Program-made: the position numbers and the translations under genes
Shown here: positions 26,157 to 34,417 of the stretch, piece by piece
Layout of the letters: every line of letters starts with the position of its first letter
Numbering within the stretch: the first letter of the stretch is position 1
The notes under the pieces: model-generated
Database searches by the model: none
Told to the model about the DNA's origin: nothing
The model's input: the letters and a program-made list of their open reading frames with translations, nothing else
Assembly: GCA_046318415.1 (NCBI GenBank)
Contig: JBKCUK010000004.1
Location: 124,001 to 188,000, forward strand
Reading direction: 5' to 3'
From: JBKCUK01 sp046318415
GTDB lineage: Bacteria > Pseudomonadota > Alphaproteobacteria > Caedimonadales > Caedimonadaceae
DNA length: 64,000 nucleotides

Positions 26157-26383
26157 GGGGCGCACCCATCATATTCACATTGTGGCCCATAATAGTCGCT
26201 ATTGGCGGGCCGTTACCCTTTTTCGTGACTATCTTTGCGCCCACCCAGAGGAGGCAGCGGTATCCCCTCGATCGTGAGGCCTACACCGATGCCAAGACCA
26301 CGTTTGTGGCCCATATCCTTCGCCAGGCGGGTTTCAAAGAGCGTGTGGCGCGCTAAAGGGTGGGGCTGATGCCCATAGGGTGC
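26125..26383 (+). repeat. Right direct-repeat copy of the grpB 3' segment (pseudogene fragment)
   Basis: A 259-bp copy of 20419-20712 with no 5' half. It has GAG where the left copy has TAG, but has lost 35 bp between two GCAGCG hexamers, which shifts the frame. It supplies the stop codon of the glycosyltransferase (+) and the last codons of the Nudix gene (-). Confidence 0.92.
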
Positions 26384-26849
26384 TGAGAAACTTGGATTCA
26401 GGGGATGCAATCCACTGGGGCAAGACAGTTTTTAAAGGGGCAGGGCGAAAATCCAGGTGGGCAAGATGAACCAAGGGCTGCCAGCAAAAAGCCACCTGGG
26501 GTTCCCTTTGTGGGACGGGGTCTTGAGGGGATAAGCCCGCAATACGCGCCTTGAAAATTAAATTCAGCTCGTGGGTATGGCAGTCATTGATCGCTGGATT
26601 GCGTGCCCAAGCATGCTCGATGACGCCAAGAAAGCGCTCAACATCGCAAGGAAGACCCAGCTCTTCCCTGATTTCACGAACCAGGGCGTGTACAGCGGAT
26701 TCGTGGCGCTCGATGTGGCCGCCGGGAAGGAAATAAAAGCGTGAAGCACCTTGCGGAGTTCTAGAGCAGTTTTCCGTTGGATAGGCTAGCAACAGATGGT
26801 CATCTTCAAGAATGACTGCCCGTGCCAGAACACAAATCTTGGAAGACAT
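26334..26849 (-). CDS. Nudix hydrolase
   Basis: Hydrolyses a nucleoside diphosphate linked to another group. The Nudix box reads GGHIERHESAVHALVREIREELGL, complete with REIREE, in the first third; the FLPGG lead-in is also normal. It has 171 residues. About the last 16 codons lie inside the grpB repeat on the other strand, so the C-terminus may have changed when the island arrived, or the overlap may be ancestral. The substrate cannot be told from the sequence. Confidence 0.88.
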   Translation of the reverse strand: MSSKICVLARAVILEDDHLLLAYPTENCSRTPQGASRFYFLPGGHIERHESAVHALVREIREELGLPCDVERFLGVIEHAWARNPAINDCHTHELNLIFKARIAGLSPQDPVPQREPQVAFCWQPLVHLAHLDFRPAPLKTVLPQWIASPESKFLSTLWASAPPFSAPHAL

Positions 26850-26874
26850 GGTGAAATCCTGAATTGAGGTTGCT

Positions 26875-27273
26875 TTAGGCGACCTTGGGATACTGGTGGG
26901 GGCGTGTCAAGTAGTAGGAGGTGAGGGGATGATCCTCGGCAAGGGTTACGTAATCCACATAGGATTCAGGAGAAAAGCTGCCCTTGGCCTCGCGTTTTTT
27001 GAGGCGCTCAATCTCGATCGATTCCATGGAGAGGCCATGATGGCTGATGATGGAATGCATGACCTCGAGGACGTCTGCAAGCTCTTCCCGCAATTCCTCA
27101 GGGTTTTGGACAGCTGCGACTTCGGCTGCTTCTTCCATCAGTTTTTTCATCAGGTAAAGACTATACCCTTCTTGATCTAGAACTTTGGTATGGACCTCAG
27201 CACCGCTGGCCCGCATAACGCTCAGCATCTTATGGCGAATCACCTTATCAAAGCGGAAGGACATGAGGGGCAT
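26875..27273 (-). CDS. MazG-like / phosphoribosyl-ATP-pyrophosphohydrolase-type protein
   Basis: All-alpha NTP pyrophosphatase fold. The sequence starts FRFDKVIRHKMLSVMRASGAEVHTKVLDQEGYSLYLMKKLMEEAAEV and continues EELREELADVLEVMHSI, giving the acidic EExxE...ExxD metal site. No his operon is near, so a house-cleaning pyrophosphatase (COG4997-type) is more likely than HisE. The ATG at 27273 has AGGAG six bases upstream and is preferred to the one at 27294. It follows the Nudix gene in the upstream direction on the same strand. Confidence 0.8.
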   Translation of the reverse strand: MPLMSFRFDKVIRHKMLSVMRASGAEVHTKVLDQEGYSLYLMKKLMEEAAEVAAVQNPEELREELADVLEVMHSIISHHGLSMESIEIERLKKREAKGSFSPESYVDYVTLAEDHPLTSYYLTRPHQYPKVA

Positions 27274-27441
27274 GGCAGGCTCCTGTGTGTTCAAAATCAG
27301 ATGGATGGATCGTGAGGATAATCATCCATGTATAGATTCCTTGCATCCAGGATATAAGTCAGTGGAAGTCCCAAGACAAGGTAGAAGCGGGGTTGCCAGA
27401 GTCTTTGTGTTGAGGGGTCGATTCATGAAGGGCGTGTCGAA

Positions 27442-27981
27442 TTATTCGTAAGCGGTCCCTTTTCCGTACATCTCTCTTCCCTTTTCTTCCATTATTTTTT
27501 CAGCCTCATTCCAGGATAGGGGCACCTTAGATCGGGGTAGGGTTACTCTGACGAAGCGTGATTTGAGCATAGCATCCATGCCCTCGCGAATGGCTTTGCT
27601 ATGGGTTTCTGCCCGAATAAACCCATTTAAAGAGGCGTCATCCAGCCATACTGTCATGGTCCAGGCTTGGTTGCCAAATAATTGCTTGCGCCTTTTGTGG
27701 CCCAGGTAGCCTTTTTGTATCGCCAGTGAGTCGACCACCGTTTCGGTTAGCGTCCAAAAAAGATCGTTTTTCTCACGATCCTCACCGAGGGTCACATGGG
27801 TGATACCCACAACAACCCGATGATCCGGCGCCATGGTGTTCATGGTTTCAGATGCACGAAAAGGCGTGCTGATGGTAAAAGCACTTAAGAGAAACCACAT
27901 AAAGATGCTCCCCATTCTATCAAGATAAGGCCTTACGGCTTCTCCCTTTTTTGTGGATGTGTGGTCCCGGGCTTTAGCCAC
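27442..27981 (-). CDS. Probable exported ABM/DUF3291-like ferredoxin-fold protein
   Basis: The core, about residues 55-130, reads as a dimeric alpha/beta barrel domain: VVVGITHVTL, SLAIQKGYLGHKRRKQLFGNQAWTMTVWLDDASLNGFIRAETH. This resembles antibiotic-biosynthesis-monooxygenase or DUF3291 domains. A hydrophobic segment (MGSIFMWFLLSAFTIS, from about residue 23) may be a signal peptide, with ATG at 27915 as the start; the longer frame adds 22 basic residues. It has 157-179 residues. No partner gene is adjacent. The substrate is unknown. Confidence 0.55.
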   Translation of the reverse strand: MAKARDHTSTKKGEAVRPYLDRMGSIFMWFLLSAFTISTPFRASETMNTMAPDHRVVVGITHVTLGEDREKNDLFWTLTETVVDSLAIQKGYLGHKRRKQLFGNQAWTMTVWLDDASLNGFIRAETHSKAIREGMDAMLKSRFVRVTLPRSKVPLSWNEAEKIMEEKGREMYGKGTAYE

Positions 27982-28156
27982 CTAATGATGATGCAGAATG
28001 AATGCAGAGGACGCAAGAACGCAGAAAATGTCTATTTTCAGCATGGCTTCGTTTTTGAAATGGGTATGGACGTTGTGAGACTGTTCTTTACGAACAGGAT
28101 CAGATTGCGCAAGATAAAAAGCATAAAGACACGTCTGATATGAATACAACACATCA

Positions 28157-28492
28157 ATGAGCATGCACTATTTTCTGGTTACCTTGACCTACAAGGCCTC
28201 CCTTGAGGAGATCGAGCACCATCGGCCTGCGCACCGGGCTTTTCTAGATCATCTCGTGAGTGAGGGGACCTTGCTTCTCTCAGGGCCACAGAATCCCCTT
28301 AATGGCGGTATTTTGATTGTGCGGGGCACAGGTAGGGAAAATCTTGAGGTGATTCTCTCGCAAGATCCTTTCGCCCTGCATCAGCTGGCTGACTATGATT
28401 TTATTGAATTCACCCCCACAAAATGGACCCCGCATCTCGATGAAGTGATGCCCAAAGTCGAAAAGTTCAACAAAATCCAGGCAAGAGTCTAG
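28157..28492 (+). CDS. YciI-like (YCII domain) protein
   Basis: Small ferredoxin-fold protein of 111 residues. It has HYFLVTLTYKASLEEIEHHRPAHRAFLDHLVSEGTLLLSGPQNP and GGILIVRG, then LSQDPFALHQLADYDFIEFTPTKW, the complete YCII pattern with the conserved His of HRPAH. Family members are suspected enzymes or binding proteins. A decayed second copy lies at 32289-32512. No operon partner. Confidence 0.9.
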   Translation: MSMHYFLVTLTYKASLEEIEHHRPAHRAFLDHLVSEGTLLLSGPQNPLNGGILIVRGTGRENLEVILSQDPFALHQLADYDFIEFTPTKWTPHLDEVMPKVEKFNKIQARV

Positions 28493-28621
28493 CCAGGTTA
28501 TTCAAAGTTCTCTTTCGGGTAGAAGTACACGCTCCCCGGAGGCCTTGTCTAGGCTGCCACTGCCTTGATAGCAAGGTCCTTGATGCGAAGCTGAGCATCC
28601 ATGTGTGAGTTGTCTAGTAAA

Positions 28622-28649
28622 GCAAGGGGCCCTCTGAATGGCCCCTTGC
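28622..28649 (-). terminator. Hairpin downstream of the PEP-utilising gene
   Basis: Perfect 10-bp stem GCAAGGGGCC/GGCCCCTTGC with an 8-base loop, 35 bp past the stop of the leftward gene at 28684. On the minus strand it is followed by TTTACT, a short T tract. Confidence 0.55.
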
Positions 28650-28683
28650 CTATTGAGTACGATGATACGTACGTGATGATGGA

Positions 28684-30414
28684 TCAAGCCGCCTTGCGCT
28701 GTGCCTTTGGTGTGCGTTGATTTTGAATATATTTCTTGGCTAAAGCCAACTTGATTCTTGGTATGGCAGCCGGATTACAGGAAATAGAATCAAGCCCTGT
28801 TTCATACAAAAAGACCGCAGATTCAGCATTTGATCCCTGCTCGCCACAAAGGCCCACATGCACTTTTGGATTATGCTTTTTCAGGTCTTGGACTGATAGG
28901 GTAATGAGTTTCTTCACTGCTTCATCAAGGGTAATGAAGGGGTCAGCCTTTAAAATACCCAGGTCAAAATAAGTGTTAAGGAACTTTTCATAAACATCGC
29001 CCCTTGAGAAGGCAAAGGTTTGTGCGGTGAGGTCATTGGTGCCGTATGAAATGAAGTCCACATGGGGTGCAATCTCAGCGGCAAGCAGAGCGGCACGCGG
29101 TGTCTCAATCATAATCCCAACTTGATAATGAGGTTTCTGCTGCTTTGATTCCGCATCACACGCTTCTTGGATGATTTTCTTAATAAACAAGATTTCTTGA
29201 ACCTCTGAGACCATCGGAATATTGATCTTTAGATTCACAGAAAGAGCCTCAGATTGAGCCCGCTTCATCGCGCGAAACATGGCGGTTGCTTGGGCTTTGG
29301 TGATGTCTGGGCGGGTAATCAATAGCCGTGCACCGCGCTTTCCCATCATGGGATTTGTCTCGTGCAGGTGTCTTAGTTGAGCGTCCAGCTCAGCGCGGGC
29401 AATACCGATTCCAGAGGCAAGCTCATCGAGGGTTGCTTCATCGGTTGGAACGAACTCATGCAGAGGCGGATCAAGTAAACGCACAACCAAGGGCAGGCCA
29501 TTCACGACCTTAAAAAGCTGATAAAAATCCTCAGCCTGAAGTTGAACAAGCTCTTCAAGGGATTGTTCAATATGACGGCCGCTGCGCCCAAAAATAACCT
29601 TTCTGAATAAAGCCAATTTTTCGGGTTGAAAGAACATATGCTCCGTTCGGGGTTCGACACCCGTTGCGCCATAGTGCAGTGCAATCACGGCCTCTTCGGG
29701 CGTGTCTGAATTGCCGTGAAGATCGAGGGGACATCTTTGTGTAATCTTTTCCATCAAAGCTTTATAGGCGGGCGTTGAGACAGGTTGGATGAGGGATGTT
29801 CCGCCCTTGTAAAAACAAGCGTTAAAGGAGTCGATCGTCACTTCGTCGCCATTTTTAAGAGCAATGCCATTGAAGTCAGCCCCATCATCATCGAGGGAGG
29901 TGACCGTGAGGTGCGTCACAAAAGGTTTATCGAGAACCTTAATGACGATGGCGGCGTGTGTTGATGGATCTTCTTTGGACGAGACAACACCAGCAATCTG
30001 ACTAAAGATGGCAAGATCATCATTGGTCAGTTTTTCACGAAACAGGATGACGTTCTCGCCCCGACGAAGGGCTTCTTTTGCCTCTTTGAGGTTAAAGTAG
30101 ACGCGTCCAGAAGCAGCACCCGTGGTGATGGCCTCGCCCTTCGATATCAGTTGCAGGTTTTGCTGATCAGTGGGAACAGATGGTTTATTCATAAATTCAA
30201 TATCAATTTCATTGATTTTAAGAATCGCCTCATCTGGGCTGAGATGCTTAGTTTCTATAGCATTAAACAGTTCTGCGAACCGTGATTCTGCCTGCTGATA
30301 GGATTGAGAAGGCCTGACCTTTTGGGAATTCATTGCAAAAGACGCTCCTGTAAAAGAGAAAAGAACAGCAAACGATGTTGCTAACAAACAGAGATTCAAA
30401 GGAAATTTTTTCAT
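28684..30414 (-). CDS. Exported PPDK/PEP-synthase-like protein lacking the ATP-grasp domain
   Basis: The 576 residues start with a clear signal peptide (MKKFPLNLCLLATSFAVLFS, cut near AFA-M28). After a helical stretch comes the swivelling phosphohistidine domain (about 88-205) with the candidate His H153 in STHAA. Then comes the PEP-binding TIM barrel (about 230-560). It keeps VVRLLDPPLHEF (R312), NPMMGKRGARL, the Mg2+ ligands E437 (MIETPR) and D461 (YGTNDLT), and the general acid C523 (GLCGEQG). The N-terminal ATP-grasp domain of PPDK is absent. It is last in an operon with a transporter (4-bp overlap) and a haem-oxygenase-fold enzyme. PEP-dependent phosphotransfer outside the cytoplasm is inferred; the acceptor is unknown. 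Confidence 0.85.
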   Translation of the reverse strand: MKKFPLNLCLLATSFAVLFSFTGASFAMNSQKVRPSQSYQQAESRFAELFNAIETKHLSPDEAILKINEIDIEFMNKPSVPTDQQNLQLISKGEAITTGAASGRVYFNLKEAKEALRRGENVILFREKLTNDDLAIFSQIAGVVSSKEDPSTHAAIVIKVLDKPFVTHLTVTSLDDDGADFNGIALKNGDEVTIDSFNACFYKGGTSLIQPVSTPAYKALMEKITQRCPLDLHGNSDTPEEAVIALHYGATGVEPRTEHMFFQPEKLALFRKVIFGRSGRHIEQSLEELVQLQAEDFYQLFKVVNGLPLVVRLLDPPLHEFVPTDEATLDELASGIGIARAELDAQLRHLHETNPMMGKRGARLLITRPDITKAQATAMFRAMKRAQSEALSVNLKINIPMVSEVQEILFIKKIIQEACDAESKQQKPHYQVGIMIETPRAALLAAEIAPHVDFISYGTNDLTAQTFAFSRGDVYEKFLNTYFDLGILKADPFITLDEAVKKLITLSVQDLKKHNPKVHVGLCGEQGSNAESAVFLYETGLDSISCNPAAIPRIKLALAKKYIQNQRTPKAQRKAA

Positions 30415-31451
30415 TTTTCCACTGCCTTTAAGTTGAGCTGGCGCGTTTTGTCATGCACCAAAAGATATCCAACACACATCAAGAGAAGGCCTGAACCGGC
30501 CACCAGGTATGGCAGTTCAATGAGGCGCATCATCAAAACACAAAGCCCGCCCCCTAAACTGATTGAAAATTCTTTCAATAAAAGTTTATTGCTGGAAGAG
30601 GCATGAAAATCGATAAACGGGGCAAACATCTCTTCTGCGGCAAGAAGGCTAACCCACAGCACGCCTCCCCAGAATAACTCGACGGAAAAAAGCTCAGGAA
30701 CCGCAATCACGATAAATGATAATCCCAGCGCGAACAGGGCGGTGCGCAAGGATACGTGCATTTTTTTGGAAACAGCAGGGAATTGCACAAGGATGACCAA
30801 GGCGCCATAAATCATCAAAAGCGTACCATACCATGCTGGCAGGTCGCCGAGTTTATGGGTCAAGTACCATGGCAAAACCGCATAAAGCCCAAAAATCCGA
30901 ATACCAATCGAACAGCCTATCAAAAGCCACCCTAAGTCCTGATGCCACAGGGAGTTAAGTCCTCCTTTGGGTAGGATGCTTTCGTTGATCACCGGCTCTG
31001 TTTTCTGGGCCTTGATCATGACAAGGCTGATCAGCATCATGGCAGCGGCAATAAGAAGTCCCTGGGAATAATTGTTGTCTGTGATGGTGAGACTGAGGCC
31101 AGCAACAATGTTCGCAAGACTGAGAGCAATCTTGTTTAAACCGGCTGAACTTGCGGATTCAGCAGCAACTTTCTTAATCAAAAACCCACCGATGCTGAGA
31201 CCCAGTGCCGCCAAAACCGAGCCGATGATTTCCATTTTGAAAAAATAAAATCCAACAGCAATCAAAACGAAAAGGAAACTGATAGATAAGCTGTGGCTGC
31301 GAAAAAGGGCGCAAAACAGCGGGCTAAAGATCAGCAGGGATCGGTATCCCATGGCGAGAATGGTGTTCGAGAGCACGCTGCTTTCAATGGAAAGCCCCAA
31401 AAGAATATAAAGGCAAATCCCCGAAAGCAGTCGTGCAATAAAAAGTTTCAT
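30411..31451 (-). CDS. MFS-like integral membrane transporter
   Basis: The 346 residues are hydrophobic almost throughout, with about ten to eleven predicted helices in two halves joined by a charged loop near 150-170 (MIKAQKTEPVINESILPKGG). This layout suggests a compact major-facilitator-type carrier. Hallmark MFS motifs are weak, so the family is uncertain. It begins 12 bases after the haem-oxygenase-fold gene and its stop overlaps the PPDK-like gene by 4 bp, so it should move a substrate or product of that pathway. Confidence 0.65.
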   Translation of the reverse strand: MKLFIARLLSGICLYILLGLSIESSVLSNTILAMGYRSLLIFSPLFCALFRSHSLSISFLFVLIAVGFYFFKMEIIGSVLAALGLSIGGFLIKKVAAESASSAGLNKIALSLANIVAGLSLTITDNNYSQGLLIAAAMMLISLVMIKAQKTEPVINESILPKGGLNSLWHQDLGWLLIGCSIGIRIFGLYAVLPWYLTHKLGDLPAWYGTLLMIYGALVILVQFPAVSKKMHVSLRTALFALGLSFIVIAVPELFSVELFWGGVLWVSLLAAEEMFAPFIDFHASSSNKLLLKEFSISLGGGLCVLMMRLIELPYLVAGSGLLLMCVGYLLVHDKTRQLNLKAVEK

Positions 31452-31463
31452 TACTAACTAACC

Positions 31464-32222
31464 TTAGGCAGCTTTTTGTGCTGTAACCTGGCTTTCAGAT
31501 AGCAGATCAACCCACCAACGGTCCATGATTTGCATCACCGATGCGAAACCGCTTTTGAATTGGCTAATGGAGAGATCATCTTTAAAAGAAGCCTCACACA
31601 CTTCTTTCAAACGCGCCTCGTGGCCAATTTCAATTTCATTCACGTGGGACGAGAAAAAAAGTTTCACTTTTTGCGGCACATCAACGCCAAGAAAAGCAAA
31701 AAACTTCTCAACAAATGTGTACGCCATATCCAATTCAGGCACAGCCGAGCTCTCCAGGGCATAGCAGGCCCCGGCAACATAGGCTGGGGATGTGGATTCC
31801 ATAGTTTCTAACATGTCGTGAATGAATCTTGCGGTGCCTTTTGAGGGGCGTACGGCTCCTATATCGTGACCCACCTCAAGAAAGCCCTGTCGCAACAAAA
31901 CGTAGTGCGGTAGGCGATTCTTATCCTTTGACTCCTCATCAAGGCTGAGTTCCTCACTTATGTTTTGAATGAGTTCAGCTGCAAGGCTCTCAAACTGGGA
32001 ATGTTTAAGCTCATAAAACGCTTTTAAAAGGAAGGTCGTGATGTTTTTTGAGAACAAGCTGTACTGGGAGAGGATATGATCCAGTTGTTCCACCGACAAT
32101 CCACCCAACTGCTGTGCCACAGGATTGGTTTTTGCGTTAACTGCAGAATAATCTTCCAACATTTCACGATTGAGATGCGCAATGTAGTCCACGATGAATT
32201 CCCTTATTGTTAAAAATATCAA
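31464..32222 (-). CDS. Haem-oxygenase-fold (PqqC/TenA/HDO-like) enzyme
   Basis: An all-helical 252-residue protein resembling the iron-dependent haem-oxygenase-like oxidases (HDO, DUF3865, CADD relatives). Candidate metal ligands are E91 (NISEEL), H106 (LPHYVLL), E157 (YALESSAVPEL), and H193, E196 or E198 and H201 (SSHVNEIEIGHEARL). The tail WWVDLL is also seen in this fold. Such enzymes make unusual small molecules by oxidising amino acids or fatty acids. It is first of a tight three-gene operon with a transporter and an exported PEP-utilising protein. The substrate is unknown. Confidence 0.72.
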   Translation of the reverse strand: MIFLTIREFIVDYIAHLNREMLEDYSAVNAKTNPVAQQLGGLSVEQLDHILSQYSLFSKNITTFLLKAFYELKHSQFESLAAELIQNISEELSLDEESKDKNRLPHYVLLRQGFLEVGHDIGAVRPSKGTARFIHDMLETMESTSPAYVAGACYALESSAVPELDMAYTFVEKFFAFLGVDVPQKVKLFFSSHVNEIEIGHEARLKEVCEASFKDDLSISQFKSGFASVMQIMDRWWVDLLSESQVTAQKAA

Positions 32223-32288
32223 TGATTTGTGAAGGGAAGGTCTAAAACATCCTACGGACTATGTCAAGGGGTAATGGATTAAGATTGA

Positions 32289-32512
32289 TCGCCAAGGTTG
32301 AGGCAACTTTTGCACTCACTTTCATGAGTGAGGGTGCGGCAAAATGATTACACACAGGTAACATTTTAATTGTAAGGGGGCAGAGTAGGGAAGAGTTCGA
32401 CACAGTCCTTGACCAAAATCCCCTCGCTATGTATCGATTGGCCAATGAAGATTCTCTGGAATGTGAGGGGACCAAATAGGTGCCGGGGCTCTGTGAGTGG
32501 ATGCCAAGGGCT
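32289..32512 (+). pseudogene. Decayed YciI-like paralogue
   Basis: In one frame the DNA reads FMSEG...HTGNILIVRGQSREEFDTVLDQNPLAMYRLANEDSLECEGTK, a clear match to SEG...GGILIVRGTGRENLEVILSQDPFALHQLADYDFIEFTPTK of the intact gene at 28157-28492. Stops at 32345 and 32477 interrupt it, and the 5' third is not recognisable. It lies between the haem-oxygenase-fold operon and a GNAT gene. Confidence 0.85.
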
Positions 32513-32557
32513 TGAGAGAATTCAAGAGAGTTTAGAATTTTCTTCACGAAAAGAATA

Positions 32558-33154
32558 ATGAATAAAATTTTACTTAATCTACCAGAACTGATTGAAACCC
32601 CGCGCTTAAAGCTGGTCATGCCGCAAGCAGGCTTTGGTCAAAAACTCTATCAAGCCGTCTGCGATGGGTATGAGGACTATGTCAAGTGGCTCAACTGGCC
32701 AAAGGATAAGCCCACGGTTGATGGACTCGAAGAGGAATGCCGCCGGCATCATGCTGATTTTATCTTGCGAGAATTCATTCGATATCTTGTCATCGAAAAA
32801 GCAACGGAGGAAGTGATCGGTCGCTGTGCGTTTCCCTCATTTCAAGCCAATTGGGCGATCCCGCAGTTTGGCATCGCCTATTTTATACGTGCCAGTAAAC
32901 GGTCAAACGGTTATGCCCGTGAGGCAGCCCATGCGATGGCGCTGCTGGGATTTAGGGTGCTTGGTGCAAAAAAGATTGAAATATACTGTGATGCAGAAAA
33001 CGTTGCATCCAACAGGATACCGCCAAAATTAGGTTTTAAGTTTGAGTATTCACAGCGCGGTGGTTGGCCAAGATATGACGGCCAGCTGGCAGAGCTTCAT
33101 ACCTATTCTATCTTTTCTAAACGGGATCTTCCTCTTTTAGATGTCAGGTGGTGA
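32558..33154 (+). CDS. GNAT acetyltransferase (RimJ/RimL type)
   Basis: N-acetyltransferase of 198 residues. It starts ETPRLKLVMPQ, has IGRCAFPSFQ, the acetyl-CoA segment SKRSNGYAREAAHAMALLGF (Q/R-x-x-G-x-A/G variant), and ENVASNRIPPKLGFKFE at the end of the fold, in the usual RimJ/RimL order. Target may be a protein N-terminus or a small amine. It stands alone on the plus strand and converges on the APH-like gene. Confidence 0.88.
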   Translation: MNKILLNLPELIETPRLKLVMPQAGFGQKLYQAVCDGYEDYVKWLNWPKDKPTVDGLEEECRRHHADFILREFIRYLVIEKATEEVIGRCAFPSFQANWAIPQFGIAYFIRASKRSNGYAREAAHAMALLGFRVLGAKKIEIYCDAENVASNRIPPKLGFKFEYSQRGGWPRYDGQLAELHTYSIFSKRDLPLLDVRW

Positions 33155-33205
33155 ACCTCAAGAGACGCTTATCACGACACTTTGCCCTTTTGTGCACAAA
33201 AGGGT

Positions 33206-34417
33206 TCACCGAAAGGCAGGGTAAAGCTCTAAAGGGGGTGCATTGTTCCATCGCTTTTGGGCTTTTTCCAGCATCTGGTCCACAAGGGTGCGCAGTAAAG
33301 GATAGGGGTTGTTCACTTCTGTAAGCTGCAAATAGGTGGAAAGGCGTGAGACGAAGCGGGGCCTCACAAAATTTTGCTCCGGGCGCCACAAGGATTCTGC
33401 CGGCACAGGTCCTGAGGGCCATGTGTCGTCGGTATCCCATGTTGTCTCAAGCAACGAGAAGGTTTTCAGCACCCAAAAGGCGCATGCGTTCAGGTAAGCT
33501 TGCGCATAAAGCTGGTCATCCAGTGCTGCTGGTAGGGTCTCAGCCAGCGTGCGGCGATAAACCGCCTCCATTGCATCGATCACATCACGCGGCAGCGATT
33601 TGGCACACCAACAGGTGGGAAAACCCATGCGAAGGTAAACGGCATCACGCAAGGCACTTCTTGGACTGGCCCATTCAAAATCGATGAAAGAGAGCCGAGA
33701 CGACGCTGGATCATCGAACACGTTATCGGGGCAGATATCGCCATGGCATAGAACAAGAAAATTTTCATCCCCATAGTTATAATCCATGATATCAACGATT
33801 TCTTGCTCTAAACCGGGCGCAAAATTCAGTTCCATAAGGGCGCAGGCGGTTTTGACGTCCTCGATTTTTTGTTTGTATGCCCCGCTATGCAGGCTGTGGT
33901 CGTCCCGTCCATCAGGATGAATGCCGCGAAGAACAGCATCATAGCGATCGATCTTTTTGAAGCTTGCGGCATGAAGATGGGCAAGGGCTTTCATAAAGCG
34001 TTGGAGAGCACCAACCGCTTGATCACGGTTGGGCCCGGTGAGGCTATCCACCAGGCTGACGTGGAGTGCGCCCAAGTCTTCGATAAGGATAAAGCGTAAC
34101 GCGCGATCAGCACCTAAAAAACGGGGAATGTTCAGCGTCTTACCTGAGACTTGACTTAAAAACTCAATGCCTGCGCGGTCGCGAGCAAATCGTTCGACGA
34201 TTTCCTGTTCATCATCGCTCTTAGGGCTTGGCAGTGATTGTTTCAAGATGACGCTTGGATAACGCGTATGCCCTTCTAAAAACAACCTTGCTATGAAGTT
34301 GCGGCGCTCAGGCTCACTCAAAATCTCATGATGGATGACCCTCACCTGGGTGCCCAGGTGGCTTTGTAGGATGGTCTCTACTTTTTGATGTAAATTAGGA
34401 TCCAAAATCTGAGGCAA
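33206..34417 (-). CDS. APH-family phosphotransferase
   Basis: Kinase of the aminoglycoside-phosphotransferase/choline-kinase fold, 403 residues. The catalytic loop VLCHGDICPDNVFDD (Brenner motif HxDxxxxN) and the metal Asp in LSFIDFEWASPRSALRDAVY are intact. An N-terminal ATP-binding half with VILKQSL and ILIEDLGAL is present. It overlaps the upstream Nudix gene by 23 bp. Relatives phosphorylate drugs, sugars, choline or amino acids; the substrate is not determinable here. Confidence 0.88.
   Translation of the reverse strand: MPQILDPNLHQKVETILQSHLGTQVRVIHHEILSEPERRNFIARLFLEGHTRYPSVILKQSLPSPKSDDEQEIVERFARDRAGIEFLSQVSGKTLNIPRFLGADRALRFILIEDLGALHVSLVDSLTGPNRDQAVGALQRFMKALAHLHAASFKKIDRYDAVLRGIHPDGRDDHSLHSGAYKQKIEDVKTACALMELNFAPGLEQEIVDIMDYNYGDENFLVLCHGDICPDNVFDDPASSRLSFIDFEWASPRSALRDAVYLRMGFPTCWCAKSLPRDVIDAMEAVYRRTLAETLPAALDDQLYAQAYLNACAFWVLKTFSLLETTWDTDDTWPSGPVPAESLWRPEQNFVRPRFVSRLSTYLQLTEVNNPYPLLRTLVDQMLEKAQKRWNNAPPLELYPAFR

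Noticed and set aside
26153..26356. 67-codon open frame after the glycosyltransferase
   Set aside because: It is the grpB repeat read partly out of frame; only its last part matches GrpB, after the 35-bp deletion.
19416..26383. tRNA-Ser as attachment site of the glycan island
   Set aside because: No copy of the tRNA 3' end at the right border and no integrase; the grpB repeats explain the borders better.
28502..28687. Small leftward frame next to the PPDK-like gene
   Set aside because: It spans the terminator hairpin and has no similarity that I recognise.
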